Origin: Leptothermofonsia sp049200465
GTDB taxonomy: Bacteria > Cyanobacteriota > Cyanobacteriia > Leptolyngbyales > Leptolyngbyaceae
Direction of reading: 5' to 3'
DNA length: 64,000 nt
Assembly: GCF_049200465.1 (NCBI RefSeq)
Contig: NZ_CP120836.1
Location: 3,968,001 to 4,032,000 of the forward strand
Shown here: positions 24,781-33,201 of the stretch, piece by piece
How positions within the stretch are numbered: position 1 is the first letter of the stretch
Layout: each line of letters starts with the position of its first letter
Position numbers and translations under genes: made by a program
The notes under the pieces: generated by a model
Database searches by the model: none
The model's input: only the letters and a program-made list of their open reading frames with translations
Told to the model about the DNA's origin: nothing

Positions 24781-25581
24781 CTACAATTGATCTAGCTTTG
24801 TCTTCAACGTTTCCAGTTCTTCATCCACAGCGGAGTCCTGGGCGGGAGTGCTGGCTGTGGTGCTGCTGGAGCCGCTGCTGGCGGTTTTGGTACCGGGAAG
24901 CGCCTGGGCGGCTTGAGGCGCACCGCCCAGCAACTGAGCCTTCATTGCTTCCAACTCATCATCCACATTACTGCCAGACTCTAGCATGGCAAATTGACTT
25001 TCCAAATCAGCTCCTGCGAGTTCTGCGGCTGCCTGGGAGCGGGCTTCCATCTGAAGGACTTTCTCTTCCATCCGCTCAAAAGCAGCCATAGAGCTACTGG
25101 TGCTCATGCGACCGACCGTATTTTGCAGTTGCTCGTTTGCTTTAGCCGCCGCGGCTCTGGCTTTGAGCATGTCCTTCTTGGTTTTTGCTTCGGAAATCTT
25201 GCCTTCTAGGGCAATCAAGTTTCGCTTGAGGGTATCAACTGTAGCAGTCTGCTGATCAAGTTGTGCTTTGAGGACAGCCGCTGTTTCGGTATGAGTTTTT
25301 TTCCGCAACAGGGCTTCTCGTGCCAGGTTTTCATCTCCTTTTTGGAGGGCAAGTTGGGCCCGTTGTTGCCAGTTATTTGCTTCGGTCTGGGCTTGGTTGA
25401 GTTGCTGTTGGGTGCGTTTTTGGCTTGCGATCGCGCTCGCAACAGCTTGGCGCATCTGCACCAAATCTTCCTGCATGTCGATCAGGGTTTGATCCAGGAT
25501 TTTTTCGGGGTCTTCTGCTTTGCTGACCAGATCGTTCAGGTTGGCTCTAACTACCCGGCTAACGCGGTCAAATAGTCCCAT
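24781..25581 (-). CDS. vipp1: Vipp1/IM30, thylakoid membrane-remodelling ESCRT-III-like protein
   Basis: PspA/IM30 family protein of 266 residues. It starts MGLFDRVSRVVRANLNDLVS with the amphipathic membrane-binding helix, followed by long coiled-coil helices (EDPEKILDQTLIDMQEDLVQ, then KTKKDMLKARAAAAKANEQL). After a Ser/Thr-rich linker (residues about 225-250) it ends with DEELETLKTKLDQL. That C-terminal helix distinguishes Vipp1 from bacterial PspA. It assembles rods and rings that maintain thylakoid membranes. A second paralogue lies 500 bp upstream. A TATAGC element occupies the gap. Confidence 0.93.
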   Translation of the reverse strand: MGLFDRVSRVVRANLNDLVSKAEDPEKILDQTLIDMQEDLVQMRQAVASAIASQKRTQQQLNQAQTEANNWQQRAQLALQKGDENLAREALLRKKTHTETAAVLKAQLDQQTATVDTLKRNLIALEGKISEAKTKKDMLKARAAAAKANEQLQNTVGRMSTSSSMAAFERMEEKVLQMEARSQAAAELAGADLESQFAMLESGSNVDDELEAMKAQLLGGAPQAAQALPGTKTASSGSSSTTASTPAQDSAVDEELETLKTKLDQL

Positions 25582-25632
25582 GATGATTTCCTTTCAGTGG
25601 TGTACGAAATGAGTGATCGCAAGCTGAAATGT

Positions 25633-25745
25633 TATAGTTGTCGCCAGCTTGCTTAGGACACTGGATTTAAGGTGATGTGGGAGCTTTGCCCCCACCAGGG
25701 ATTCTACCCCTGCACCCCGTCTTAAGCCTGGTGACTATGGCTATA
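25633..25745. repeat. TATAGC palindromic element, second subtype, copy A4
   Basis: Begins TATAGTTGTCGCCAGCTTGC, TTAGGACACTGGATTTAAGG and ends GTCTTAAGCCTGGTGACTAT followed by GGCTATA. Both arms contain the CGCCAG/CTGG pair that separates this subtype (also 62747) from the common type. Confidence 0.8.
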
Positions 25746-25895
25746 ACTAATTTTGAATTTTAGAGAGCAGATTGTTTGATCTTGAGCAGTCTCGCCAAGT
25801 AAAGATTCTCAATAGAAACAAACCGCTCTGGTTCCAGTGTAAAAATTTCAGGCGGCGATCGTCAGTTTACGGCGAATTTTTTAAGAGACTTCTAT

Positions 25896-26009
25896 GTAAC
25901 TGGACAAAATTAAATTAAAGATAGATTCGAGGGTGGAGGGGTTTACCCCTTGCCCGGGGGCGTAGCCCCTATTCCTTCTTCTTACGATTAATTGGGTAGA
26001 GCTACTTAT
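25896..26009. repeat. Palindromic element family B, copy 1
   Basis: Starts GTAACTGGACAAAATTAAAT, shares AGATAGATTCG and GGGGGCGTAGCCCC, and ends AATTGGGTAGAGCTACTTAT. The ends pair imperfectly (ATAAGTAGCTCTACCCAATT against the start). A second copy is at 42500-42619. It fills the promoter-distal side of the vipp1-pspA gap. Confidence 0.7.
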
Positions 26010-26083
26010 GGCAGGTGACGCGTGACAGACGGGAGGAGCAAGGGTAATAGGGTGATGGGGTGATAGGGTAACACCTGGTGGAT

Positions 26084-26836
26084 TTAGGAGTCTTTGATTT
26101 GCGATCGCAGCTGCTCCAGTTCTTGATCGGGTTCTGGAAGTGCTTCACTGGCAGGTAGTTGAGCAGTAGATTGAGAGCCGCCGAGCATCTGAGTTTTCAT
26201 CTCAGCCAACTCGGCTTCCACCTCATCGGCTTCCCCCAAAGCGGCAATCCGTTTTTCCAAATCGTCCATTCCCAATTCGGCAACGGCCTCTGCCTGCGCC
26301 TCCATTTGCAAGACTTTTTCCTCCATCTGCTCAAACGCTTGCAGGGCACTACCCGTGCCGACGCGACCCAACATATCATTAATTTGCTGAGAGGCTTTAG
26401 CAGAGCGGGCACGGGCAATGTAAAGGTCTTTCTTCGTCTTCGCTTCAGCAATTTTACTTTCCAGCTTCATCATGTTTTGCTTGAGCTGGGTCACAACCGC
26501 AGACTGCTGCTGAATCTGAGCCTGCATCACCTCTGCCGTTTCCTGGTAAGATTTGCGCCGAGTCAGGGCTTCCCGTGCCAGATTTTCATCCCCTTTTTGC
26601 AGCGCCATCTGAGCCCGACGATACCACTCGTCTGCCGTAGACTGGGCCTGAGAGCATTGTCGCTCGGTGCGTTTTTGAGTGGCGATCGCCTGCGCAACAG
26701 CCTGCCGCAGTTGGATCAGCTCCTCCTGCATATCCAAAACCGCCTGTTCCAGAATCTTTTCGGGATCTTCGACTCTACTCACCAGGCTGTTGAGGTTGGC
26801 GCGAATCACCCGCCAGATTCGGTCAAAAAGTCCCAT
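26084..26836 (-). CDS. pspA: Second PspA/IM30 paralogue
   Basis: A 250-residue PspA/IM30 protein starting MGLFDRIWRVIRANLNSLVS, with the same helix pattern (EDPEKILEQAVLDMQEELIQ; AKTKKDLYIARARSAKASQQ). It has a short C-terminal tail ending PDQELEQLRSQIKDS without the Ser/Thr-rich linker of the neighbour. The ATG at 26836 is the family start; the 20 codons upstream in frame translate repetitive DNA. It probably serves the envelope-stress (PspA) role while the downstream paralogue serves thylakoids; that division is inference from known cyanobacteria having both. Confidence 0.88.
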   Translation of the reverse strand: MGLFDRIWRVIRANLNSLVSRVEDPEKILEQAVLDMQEELIQLRQAVAQAIATQKRTERQCSQAQSTADEWYRRAQMALQKGDENLAREALTRRKSYQETAEVMQAQIQQQSAVVTQLKQNMMKLESKIAEAKTKKDLYIARARSAKASQQINDMLGRVGTGSALQAFEQMEEKVLQMEAQAEAVAELGMDDLEKRIAALGEADEVEAELAEMKTQMLGGSQSTAQLPASEALPEPDQELEQLRSQIKDS

Positions 26837-27014
26837 GACACTCTCCGTGGTCGGTAGTTTTGAATTTTGAGTTTGAGTTTTGAATTCTGAGTTCAAGCCG
26901 CAACAGATCCTAGCCCCAACTCCTGATTCCTGACTTTTCCCTTTGGCCCTGACTCAAAACGTAGAACTTCTAACTCAAAACTTTTCTCAATACTACCGTA
27001 CCTCCCCTTTGCCG

Positions 27015-28478
27015 CTAGGGTTTATACACTTCGGCGGAAATTCCTTGATTGCGGAGTTGCTGAACCCTGGCCTCGGCCTCGGCTTCGTTGGTAAATGCCC
27101 CCAACTGAATGCGGGCACCGTCAGGGAAGTTTCTGACATAGGCATCAGGAACAACTTTTTTGACCTCTTCCAGGGTGCGATCACTATCGTAGTGAGTTAC
27201 CACCTTTCGATCAAAAGAGCTTGAAGACCTGGCCTCAGCAGAAGAACCCACAGGCGGAACAGGAGTGGATTTGCGAACCTCAGGGGCGGGATTGTAAGAG
27301 CGGGTCTTAGAAGGGATGGAAACTGGTTTTGTGGAAGCGGTTGATTGCCTGGGTTCAGCATAGGTGCGGGCAGACTGAGGAGGTTCATAGGTTTTAACCG
27401 GCGGTGCTACCTGCCGGGGAGGTGCTGCGGCTTCAGAACGAGTTGCCAACGGCGCGGAAGGGGCCGGGGGCTGGTTTCCAGTAGTCGCTGTACCAGGGCT
27501 ACCAGCAGATCCCAGGCGAGTTGAAGTGATGGTTGGTTGACCAGGAACCTTCGGTGCAGGGGAAGAAGTAACACTGGAAGTTAGATTACTGGGGGATCGG
27601 GGTACGGATGAATCTGCCTTCAACGTCCCTAAAGTGTTCAAGTTAAGATCTTTAAACTCCTGAGCCGCCAGGTTGGGCTGCGGGCTAATCATTAGGTTGG
27701 GCTGCGGGCTAATCATTCCTGTTTGAATACTCTGGTTACTACCCGCACCACCTGAACCACTATTGCCTGCCGTAAATAGCCGTCCGACGCTGGAGGGATT
27801 CATGACCAGGTAGCCAAACATCGCACTGGATAACAGCATTAGAAGCATGGAGCCAGCGCCCAGGGGGGTCAACAAACTTTGTACAAAACCACGCTCTGCC
27901 TGAACGGCTGCTTCTTCTTCTGTTAGGCTTCTCAATAGCTCTTCCGAGGATTCCAGATAATCATCCAGGCTCTGAGGATTGAGGGGTTTGACGATCGCCT
28001 CAATCTGCTCCTGGGAAAGAGACGTGCCATTAGGGGGATCAGACGCCAGGGGGCTTTCAGGCGGCTGGGGAGCAATTGCCAGGTCCGAGGTTTGCAGGTG
28101 GGGAGCGATCACCGCACCATCTCCAGAATAGGGGGAGGAAACCGAATGGTCAGCGGTGCGATCAGGCGGATTGACCGGGGGTACCCGTTGCAAATCAACT
28201 CCATCCTGGGCAAGAGTGGCGATCGCGGGGCTAACTGTCTCTGGAGAAAAACCTCCGTCCCCCGAAGCTGCAACACGAATTAAATCCAACGGTTTAGAAG
28301 CCGAACGGCGATTGGTACGTCGGGAAGCCCGGTTTGGGTTAACCCGCATTCGGCGGTACCGCGCCAACTCTTCCTCTAGCTGAATATCCAAACTGGCGAG
28401 GGCACTGCTCAAAATGGGGTGCAGCGGTTGGATAGCAGGTACCTCAGCGGGGGACTCTATCTTGGGGAATTGGCGCAT
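27015..28478 (-). CDS. SPOR-domain membrane protein
   Basis: A 487-residue protein with an N-terminal cytoplasmic region (about 1-200, basic near RRMRVNPNRASRRTNRRSA), one membrane helix at about 205-227 (GAGSMLLMLLSSAMFGYLVM), a long Pro/Ser/Thr-rich periplasmic linker and a C-terminal SPOR domain (about 425-487: VRNFPDGARIQLGAFTNEAE, ending QGISAEVYKP). SPOR domains bind denuded peptidoglycan at the septum, so a cell-division or wall role is likely. The linker has a perfect tandem repeat (MISPQPNL twice, 27660-27718). The ATG at 28478 follows AGGAGC. Confidence 0.88.
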   Translation of the reverse strand: MRQFPKIESPAEVPAIQPLHPILSSALASLDIQLEEELARYRRMRVNPNRASRRTNRRSASKPLDLIRVAASGDGGFSPETVSPAIATLAQDGVDLQRVPPVNPPDRTADHSVSSPYSGDGAVIAPHLQTSDLAIAPQPPESPLASDPPNGTSLSQEQIEAIVKPLNPQSLDDYLESSEELLRSLTEEEAAVQAERGFVQSLLTPLGAGSMLLMLLSSAMFGYLVMNPSSVGRLFTAGNSGSGGAGSNQSIQTGMISPQPNLMISPQPNLAAQEFKDLNLNTLGTLKADSSVPRSPSNLTSSVTSSPAPKVPGQPTITSTRLGSAGSPGTATTGNQPPAPSAPLATRSEAAAPPRQVAPPVKTYEPPQSARTYAEPRQSTASTKPVSIPSKTRSYNPAPEVRKSTPVPPVGSSAEARSSSSFDRKVVTHYDSDRTLEEVKKVVPDAYVRNFPDGARIQLGAFTNEAEAEARVQQLRNQGISAEVYKP

Positions 28479-28773
28479 ATCGCAGCTCCTTTTACCAGCA
28501 CTCTACAAACCGTTTCTGTCATGTAAACTTTTCTGCTCAACGAATGGAGGTTTTTTTATAAAGAGCAGTTCCTGACGCGGCGGAGGGAGTAAACTCTGGG
28601 CAAATCCCATTTATAAGCAACTATCTGCCGTTCGTCAACCTGTTCGTTAACCAAGTAGATGCCTGTTCCATGAACCCATAGCCGTCCAGTATTACTGATT
28701 GGCAGCAATTTGAATAGGGAATCGAGCAAAGTTATACACTTTTTTACGCGAATCTGCACGTTCATTCCAAACT

Positions 28774-29337
28774 ATGAGCTTCAAATCGCTTCATCACGTT
28801 TTAGACAGTCTGGGAACTCAGTACCAGCCCAAAGAGCAACGACAACTTCAATCCCTACTCCAGTGTTGGGCTGAGGTAGTGGGTCCAGTTGTGGCGGCTC
28901 AGGCGCAACCCATTTCCATTCAAAGGAATGTTTTACGAGTGGCAACTTCCAGTTCAGTCTGGGCACAAAATCTCGTGTTCGAGCGCCAGCGAATTCTGGA
29001 AAAACTGAATGCGCGGTTGAAGTTTCCTGTAGCCGACATTCGCTTTTCAGTCGCTCAATGGCAGGGTGTCTCTACACCACAACCTTCTTTTGGAACAGAG
29101 CAGCAGGCTCAACTATGGCAACAGCACCCTAGCTGGATGCCAGAGCCAGCCACATCCTTCAGCGCCCGACCCAATCAGGAACCAATGGACCCAACACAAG
29201 CTTTTCAAAGCTGGGCCAGAACAGTGCGATCGCGATCACAACATCTGCCCCTCTGCCCTCAATGCAACTGTCCCACACCCTTCGGAGAATTAGAACGGTG
29301 GAATGTTTGTGCTCTGTGTGCCGCTAAGCGGTGGTGA
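28774..29337 (+). CDS. DUF721/DciA-like protein with C-terminal zinc ribbon
   Basis: A 187-residue DUF721 protein. Residues about 5-95 are the DUF721 domain (LQSLLQCWAEVVGPVVAAQA, then NVLRVATSSSVWAQNLVFER). A variable linker follows, and the last 35 residues carry a four-Cys ribbon (LCPQCNCPTP and VCALCAAKRW). DUF721 includes DciA, the loader of the replicative DnaB helicase, so a replication function is possible. The zinc ribbon is a cyanobacterial addition. ATG at 28774; the 295 nt upstream to the divergent SPOR gene show no other feature. Confidence 0.85.
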   Translation: MSFKSLHHVLDSLGTQYQPKEQRQLQSLLQCWAEVVGPVVAAQAQPISIQRNVLRVATSSSVWAQNLVFERQRILEKLNARLKFPVADIRFSVAQWQGVSTPQPSFGTEQQAQLWQQHPSWMPEPATSFSARPNQEPMDPTQAFQSWARTVRSRSQHLPLCPQCNCPTPFGELERWNVCALCAAKRW

Positions 29338-29646
29338 AATGTACAGCTTGCGTCCGTAGTTTCTCAATCTTTGGAGGGATGGTTGGCTCAGGGATTCGCT
29401 TTACGTTTTAGTTGATCCCCACCCTTTTTTTAAGGAAACTCAGTGGGTTAACTTCCAAACTTAAGAGAGTCCTCTCTACTAAATGTTGCTCTTCTTATCT
29501 CAAAAATAAAAAGAATCTAAACTCTCATTTTTGAGGATAATCGCCTGGATCTTCCCTGGGATCACCACTTTGGATTTTTCCCGATTTCGCACTGGGTAAT
29601 TTGGTCAATCAGAATGGGGGAACTACTTTCAAACATGTTTTATATG
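29338..29646. other. Intergenic, no feature seen
   Basis: About 300 bp of A+T-rich DNA between the DUF721 gene and the small cysteine-rich protein gene. No coding sequence, repeat or RNA was recognised. Confidence 0.5.
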
Positions 29647-29982
29647 AAAAGAATTAGTTCTTCTACTTTCGCCTGTCGGCATTGTCGCTATTATCTACCA
29701 GAAGGAAGACGAGGTGGGCATTGTCAGCAACTGAATGCTGCTGTTCAAGGTGGATGGAAGGCTTGCTCTTTGGTGATCCCGCCCTTTGCACCATCCTGGG
29801 AGAACCTGGACCAAATCATGCGTTGGCAAGAACGTATGGTGGTTGCCCAGGAGGCAGTTGCCGCTAATAATCCTCACGTCAATAATTCTACTTTAACTGA
29901 GCAGGCTCAAACAGAACCCACTTTCCTATCTACAAACCTATCTACAAAGTCAGTGGTTGGAATTCAGGCATTATGGATGTAA
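29647..29982 (+). CDS. Conserved cyanobacterial cysteine-rich small protein
   Basis: A 111-residue protein. Its N-terminal half is highly patterned: FACRHCRYYLPEGRRGGHCQ, then WKACSLVIPPFAPSWENL. The four cysteines (CxxC, later Cys, Cys) could bind a metal or cluster. The C-terminal 45 residues are polar and look disordered. I recall the pattern as a conserved hypothetical of cyanobacteria and cannot name a function. The start is uncertain: in-frame ATGs at 29614, 29635 and 29647; I chose the last because conservation begins just after it. Confidence 0.7.
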   Translation, partial: KRISSSTFACRHCRYYLPEGRRGGHCQQLNAAVQGGWKACSLVIPPFAPSWENLDQIMRWQERMVVAQEAVAANNPHVNNSTLTEQAQTEPTFLSTNLSTKSVVGIQALWM

Positions 29983-30175
29983 ACAGTTGTGCTTTAAACC
30001 TATTAGTGTCCACAAACCATTTGTGAATATTGGCGAACAAGGGCCTCTCCCCGCGCAAGGATTTCCCTACTGCACCCCATTCAATTTCAAGAAGGAGCGC
30101 TATATCAACCAAAAATTTGTAGAGATATTTCATAGAACATCCCTACAAATTATCAGTTATAGATCAACACACAAC

Positions 30176-30263
30176 TATAGCAGCCCTAAATCCGTCGTGA
30201 GATTGAGAGGCTTTTTGAGGAAGGATTCCGCAGGAATTTTTTCGACGATATAAGCTTGCTATA
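30176..30263. repeat. TATAGC palindromic element family C, copy 1
   Basis: Begins TATAGCAGCCCTAAATCCGT, then CGTGAGATTGAGAGGC, and ends CTTGCTATA. A second copy with the same left end (TATAGCAGTCCTAAATCAGT) is at 54679-54771. The sequence just before it (about 30009-30115) resembles another degenerate element that ends AATTTCAAGAAGGAGCGCTATA. Confidence 0.7.
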
Positions 30264-30274
30264 GTTTAAGCGGA

Positions 30275-30982
30275 CTACCAGAAAGCAGGCTGGTGACGAA
30301 TCAGGTTCAAGAACTCTTCTCGTGTTCTTTGATCTTCCTGAAAAACTCCAAGCATGGCGCTAGTAACAGTCCAGGAACCGGGTTTTTGTACCCCTCGCAT
30401 GACCATACACATATGGGTGGCTTCCATCACTACCGCAACTCCCTGCGGTTCCAGAATTTCCTGTACCGCTTCAGCAATTTGACGAGTCAGACGCTCCTGT
30501 ACCTGTAAACGCCGGGAGTACATTTCCACAATGCGAGCCAGCTTACTAAGCCCAACCACCTTTTGATCGGGAATATAAGCAACGTGAACTTTACCCATAA
30601 ACGGCAGCATATGGTGTTCGCATAGGCTAAAGGCATTGATGTCGCGCACCAGAACCATTTCGTTGTGCCCTTCATCGAAGATGGCGCCATTTACAATTTC
30701 TTCCAGGGATTGCTGATAGCCGCTGGTCAAAAACCGCATTGCCTCTGCTACCCGCTTTGGGGTCTTAAGCAACCCTTCGCGTTCCGGGTCTTCTCCAACG
30801 CCTAATAGAAGCGTTCTGACCGCATCCACCATTTCATCCTGAATTTCCTCTGGGGGTACTTGTAGTTTAGGTTCTTCCTGCCCGTTCAGGGTATTGCGGT
30901 CCGGGCGAGTCGAAAGGATTTTGGATGGCTTGAGGGAAACGGGTTGAGAACCGTTGGAACCATTAGTAGAAGCGATAGTCAT
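30275..30982 (-). CDS. folE: GTP cyclohydrolase I
   Basis: Converts GTP to dihydroneopterin triphosphate, the first step of folate and pterin synthesis. 235 residues with a 50-residue variable N-terminus. Zn ligands and catalytic residues are seen in FSLCEHHMLPFMGKVHVAYI, KVVGLSKLARIVEMYSRRLQ, VQERLT and ATHMCMVMRGV (second Cys). The family core is complete to LIRHQPAFW. ATG at 30982. It lies downstream of the SDR gene on the same strand; the order ado-aar-accA-SDR-folE is familiar from other cyanobacteria. Confidence 0.96.
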   Translation of the reverse strand: MTIASTNGSNGSQPVSLKPSKILSTRPDRNTLNGQEEPKLQVPPEEIQDEMVDAVRTLLLGVGEDPEREGLLKTPKRVAEAMRFLTSGYQQSLEEIVNGAIFDEGHNEMVLVRDINAFSLCEHHMLPFMGKVHVAYIPDQKVVGLSKLARIVEMYSRRLQVQERLTRQIAEAVQEILEPQGVAVVMEATHMCMVMRGVQKPGSWTVTSAMLGVFQEDQRTREEFLNLIRHQPAFW

Positions 30983-31059
30983 GGCAATTCAAGATTAGTT
31001 ACGTGAACATGTGGACAAAATTCGGCAAAGCCGAAAAGAAGTAGAAACACCGGAAAACT

Positions 31060-31785
31060 TTAGAACGTGCCCACGTTGGGCATCAGCTTGAGTTCTTCGA
31101 CAACAGCGTGCTCTGGCATGAGAATTGTGTGCAGAATTGACTGTGCCACATCCTCAGGGGTCAGCATTTTGGAACGGTCGAAGTTGGCCTGGACGGTATT
31201 GGTATCCCAGATAGGAGTATTTACGGCTCCCGGAGAGAGGGTGACTACTCGAATCCCATGAACCCGCTCCTCGACTGCCAGCGTTTTAGAAAGTGCAACT
31301 AGCCCAAATTTGCTGACGCAGTAAGCTCCCCAATCGGGAAAGACTTGATAACCGGCAATGGATGCGATGTTGATAATCGTTCCTCGGTGGCGCTGGCGCA
31401 TTTGGGGCAAAACGGCTTGAATGCATTGAAAAACGCTGGTGAGGTTGAGATTGAGTACATGTTGCCAGTCTTCCAGAGTGGTGTTGGCCAGAGAACTGGT
31501 GTAGCCGATACCGGCGGAATTGACCAGGATATCGACCACTCCCATGTCGGCGGCGATCGCCCCAATCCTTTCGCGCACCTGAGCCACTTGCAACAAATCC
31601 ACAGAGTAAACGTTCACCTTTACTCCATACTCAGCAACCTCCTGGGCCACTGCGTTTAACCTAGACTGGTTACGGCTGACCAACGCTAAATGGATGCCAG
31701 CCTGGGCGCAGGCCAAGGCGGTTGCCCTACCGATACCACTGCTTGCTCCGGTAATGAGAGCACGCCGTTCTACGTGTGAAGTCAT
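31060..31785 (-). CDS. Short-chain dehydrogenase/reductase
   Basis: Classical SDR of 241 residues. NAD(P) motif TGASSGIG, structural motif NSAGIGY, catalytic Ser in INIASIAG and Tyr-Lys in YCVSKFG, then LSPGAVNTPIW. The substrate is unknown; FabG-like 3-ketoacyl reductases and many uncharacterised enzymes share this pattern. The ATG at 31785 (MTSHVERRALITGAS) puts the cofactor motif at the usual place; an in-frame upstream start would add 11 residues. Its position after accA and the alkane genes suggests a link to fatty-acid metabolism, but this is context only. Confidence 0.9.
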   Translation of the reverse strand: MTSHVERRALITGASSGIGRATALACAQAGIHLALVSRNQSRLNAVAQEVAEYGVKVNVYSVDLLQVAQVRERIGAIAADMGVVDILVNSAGIGYTSSLANTTLEDWQHVLNLNLTSVFQCIQAVLPQMRQRHRGTIINIASIAGYQVFPDWGAYCVSKFGLVALSKTLAVEERVHGIRVVTLSPGAVNTPIWDTNTVQANFDRSKMLTPEDVAQSILHTILMPEHAVVEELKLMPNVGTF

Positions 31786-32140
31786 GAAAGAATCTAATGT
31801 CCTAAAGCCTGAAATCATCTGAATTCTGCACCGTTGAAGGCAACGCTGGCCGAACCAGACTGAACTTAAACGTTAAGGGAACTCGCTGAGATTGAGATTA
31901 AAATCAGGAAATTTACAACGACAATGCTCCAATCCTTAAAACGTCATAAGCAGAAACAGGCTAGGATTTCACTGCTTTGGGTAGATAGGGGAATCCAGCC
32001 TGGCTAATTCAACTAATTTCAAAAGGCAACTTCAAAATGCAATATTCTCTGAACCCTTAAAAGAGTAGGGAAACTGTGAACATTTGTTACGAATATATTA
32101 TATCACTCAGAATTCGTGTTTGTGGCATTGGTCATTGCAG
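31786..32140. other. Intergenic, possible promoter region of SDR-folE
   Basis: 355 bp with an A+T-rich stretch (ACGAATATATTATATCACTC near 32090). No gene or repeat seen. It may carry a promoter for the SDR and folE genes, but I cannot point to one. Confidence 0.4.
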
Positions 32141-33121
32141 CTAAGCAGAAAGCTCACTGAAAACGCCCATTGCTCGAAACTTTTGGTACCGCAGGTCACG
32201 CCGCTGCTGGCCGGTCATTTGAGTCAGTTCACTCAGGTGCCGTAGAAGGGCTTCGCGCAGAATCTCCGTAGCTTTTAGAGGATCGGAATGGGCTCCCCCC
32301 ACAGGTTCCGGGAGAATTTCGTCAATCAGTCCTAATTGTCTCAGGTCTTCGGCTGTAATTTTCAACGCTTCGGCTGCCTGGGGTGCTTTGGCCGCATCCC
32401 GCCAGAGAATGGCAGCACAGGCTTCTGGTGACGCCACGTAATAGACGGAATGTTCGAACATGAGCAGGCGATCGCCCACTCCAATCCCCAGTGCGCCGCC
32501 AGAACCGCCTTCCCCAATCACCGTACAGATAATGGGCACCTCAAACCGGAACATTTCGCGCAGATTGCGGGCGATCGCTTCCCCTTGCCCCAGGCGTTCC
32601 GCATCTAACCCTGCCCAGGCACCAGGAGTGTTGATAAAAGCAATGATGGGCATCCCAAACCGATTGGCATGTTCCATCAATCGCAGCGCCTTGCGATAGC
32701 CACCTGGAGACGCCTGACCAAAATTACGGGCCACGTTATCTTTAGTGTCTCGCCCTTTCTGATGACCCAGCATGACCACGGGTTGCCCATTCAAGCGGGC
32801 AACACCACCTAAAAGGGCAGGATCGTCAGAACCAGCGCGATCGCCATGCAGTTCTATCCATTCATCGCTGATAGCTTGAATGTAGTCCAGTGTACTGGGA
32901 CGACGAGGATGGCGAGCAACCTGAAGCCGCTGAGCCGGGGATAGGCTACTGAAAATTTCCTGACGAAGCTGCATGGCACGCGATTCAAGCTGCCGAATTT
33001 CATCAGAAACATCGACATCATTTTCTTCTGCTAATTCACGAATCTGCGTAATCCGTGCCTCCAACTCTGCCAGGGGTTTTTCAAAGTCGAGAAGAATCAG
33101 TTTGCGTTCAGTCGTTGACAT
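32141..33121 (-). CDS. accA: Acetyl-CoA carboxylase carboxyltransferase alpha subunit
   Basis: Carboxyl-transferase alpha chain that, with AccD, makes malonyl-CoA for fatty acids. 326 residues. Seen: the N-terminal helical part (LDFEKPLAELEARITQIREL), QKGRDTKDNVARNFGQASPG, the oxyanion-hole region FINTPGAWAGLDAERLGQGE and GEGGSGGALGIGVGDR. The ATG at 33121 (MSTTERKLILLDFEKPL) is the family start; an upstream in-frame start at 33166 is less likely. It is 80 nt downstream of aar on the same strand, consistent with supply of acyl chains for alkane synthesis. Confidence 0.97.
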   Translation of the reverse strand: MSTTERKLILLDFEKPLAELEARITQIRELAEENDVDVSDEIRQLESRAMQLRQEIFSSLSPAQRLQVARHPRRPSTLDYIQAISDEWIELHGDRAGSDDPALLGGVARLNGQPVVMLGHQKGRDTKDNVARNFGQASPGGYRKALRLMEHANRFGMPIIAFINTPGAWAGLDAERLGQGEAIARNLREMFRFEVPIICTVIGEGGSGGALGIGVGDRLLMFEHSVYYVASPEACAAILWRDAAKAPQAAEALKITAEDLRQLGLIDEILPEPVGGAHSDPLKATEILREALLRHLSELTQMTGQQRRDLRYQKFRAMGVFSELSA

Positions 33122-33201
33122 AGGGTGAATCGGGATTAGGGCTGGGAGTAGAAGGAGAACACTCACACTACTGTCATTTTAAGAGTTTGTGTGAGGCGTT
33201 A

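Noticed and set aside
26159..26857. 232-codon plus-strand frame opposite pspA
   Set aside because: It is the Leu/Phe-rich shadow of the coiled-coil pspA gene.
28556..28765. 69-codon minus-strand frame before the DUF721 gene
   Set aside because: No recognisable family or ribosome binding site; it falls in a divergent promoter region.
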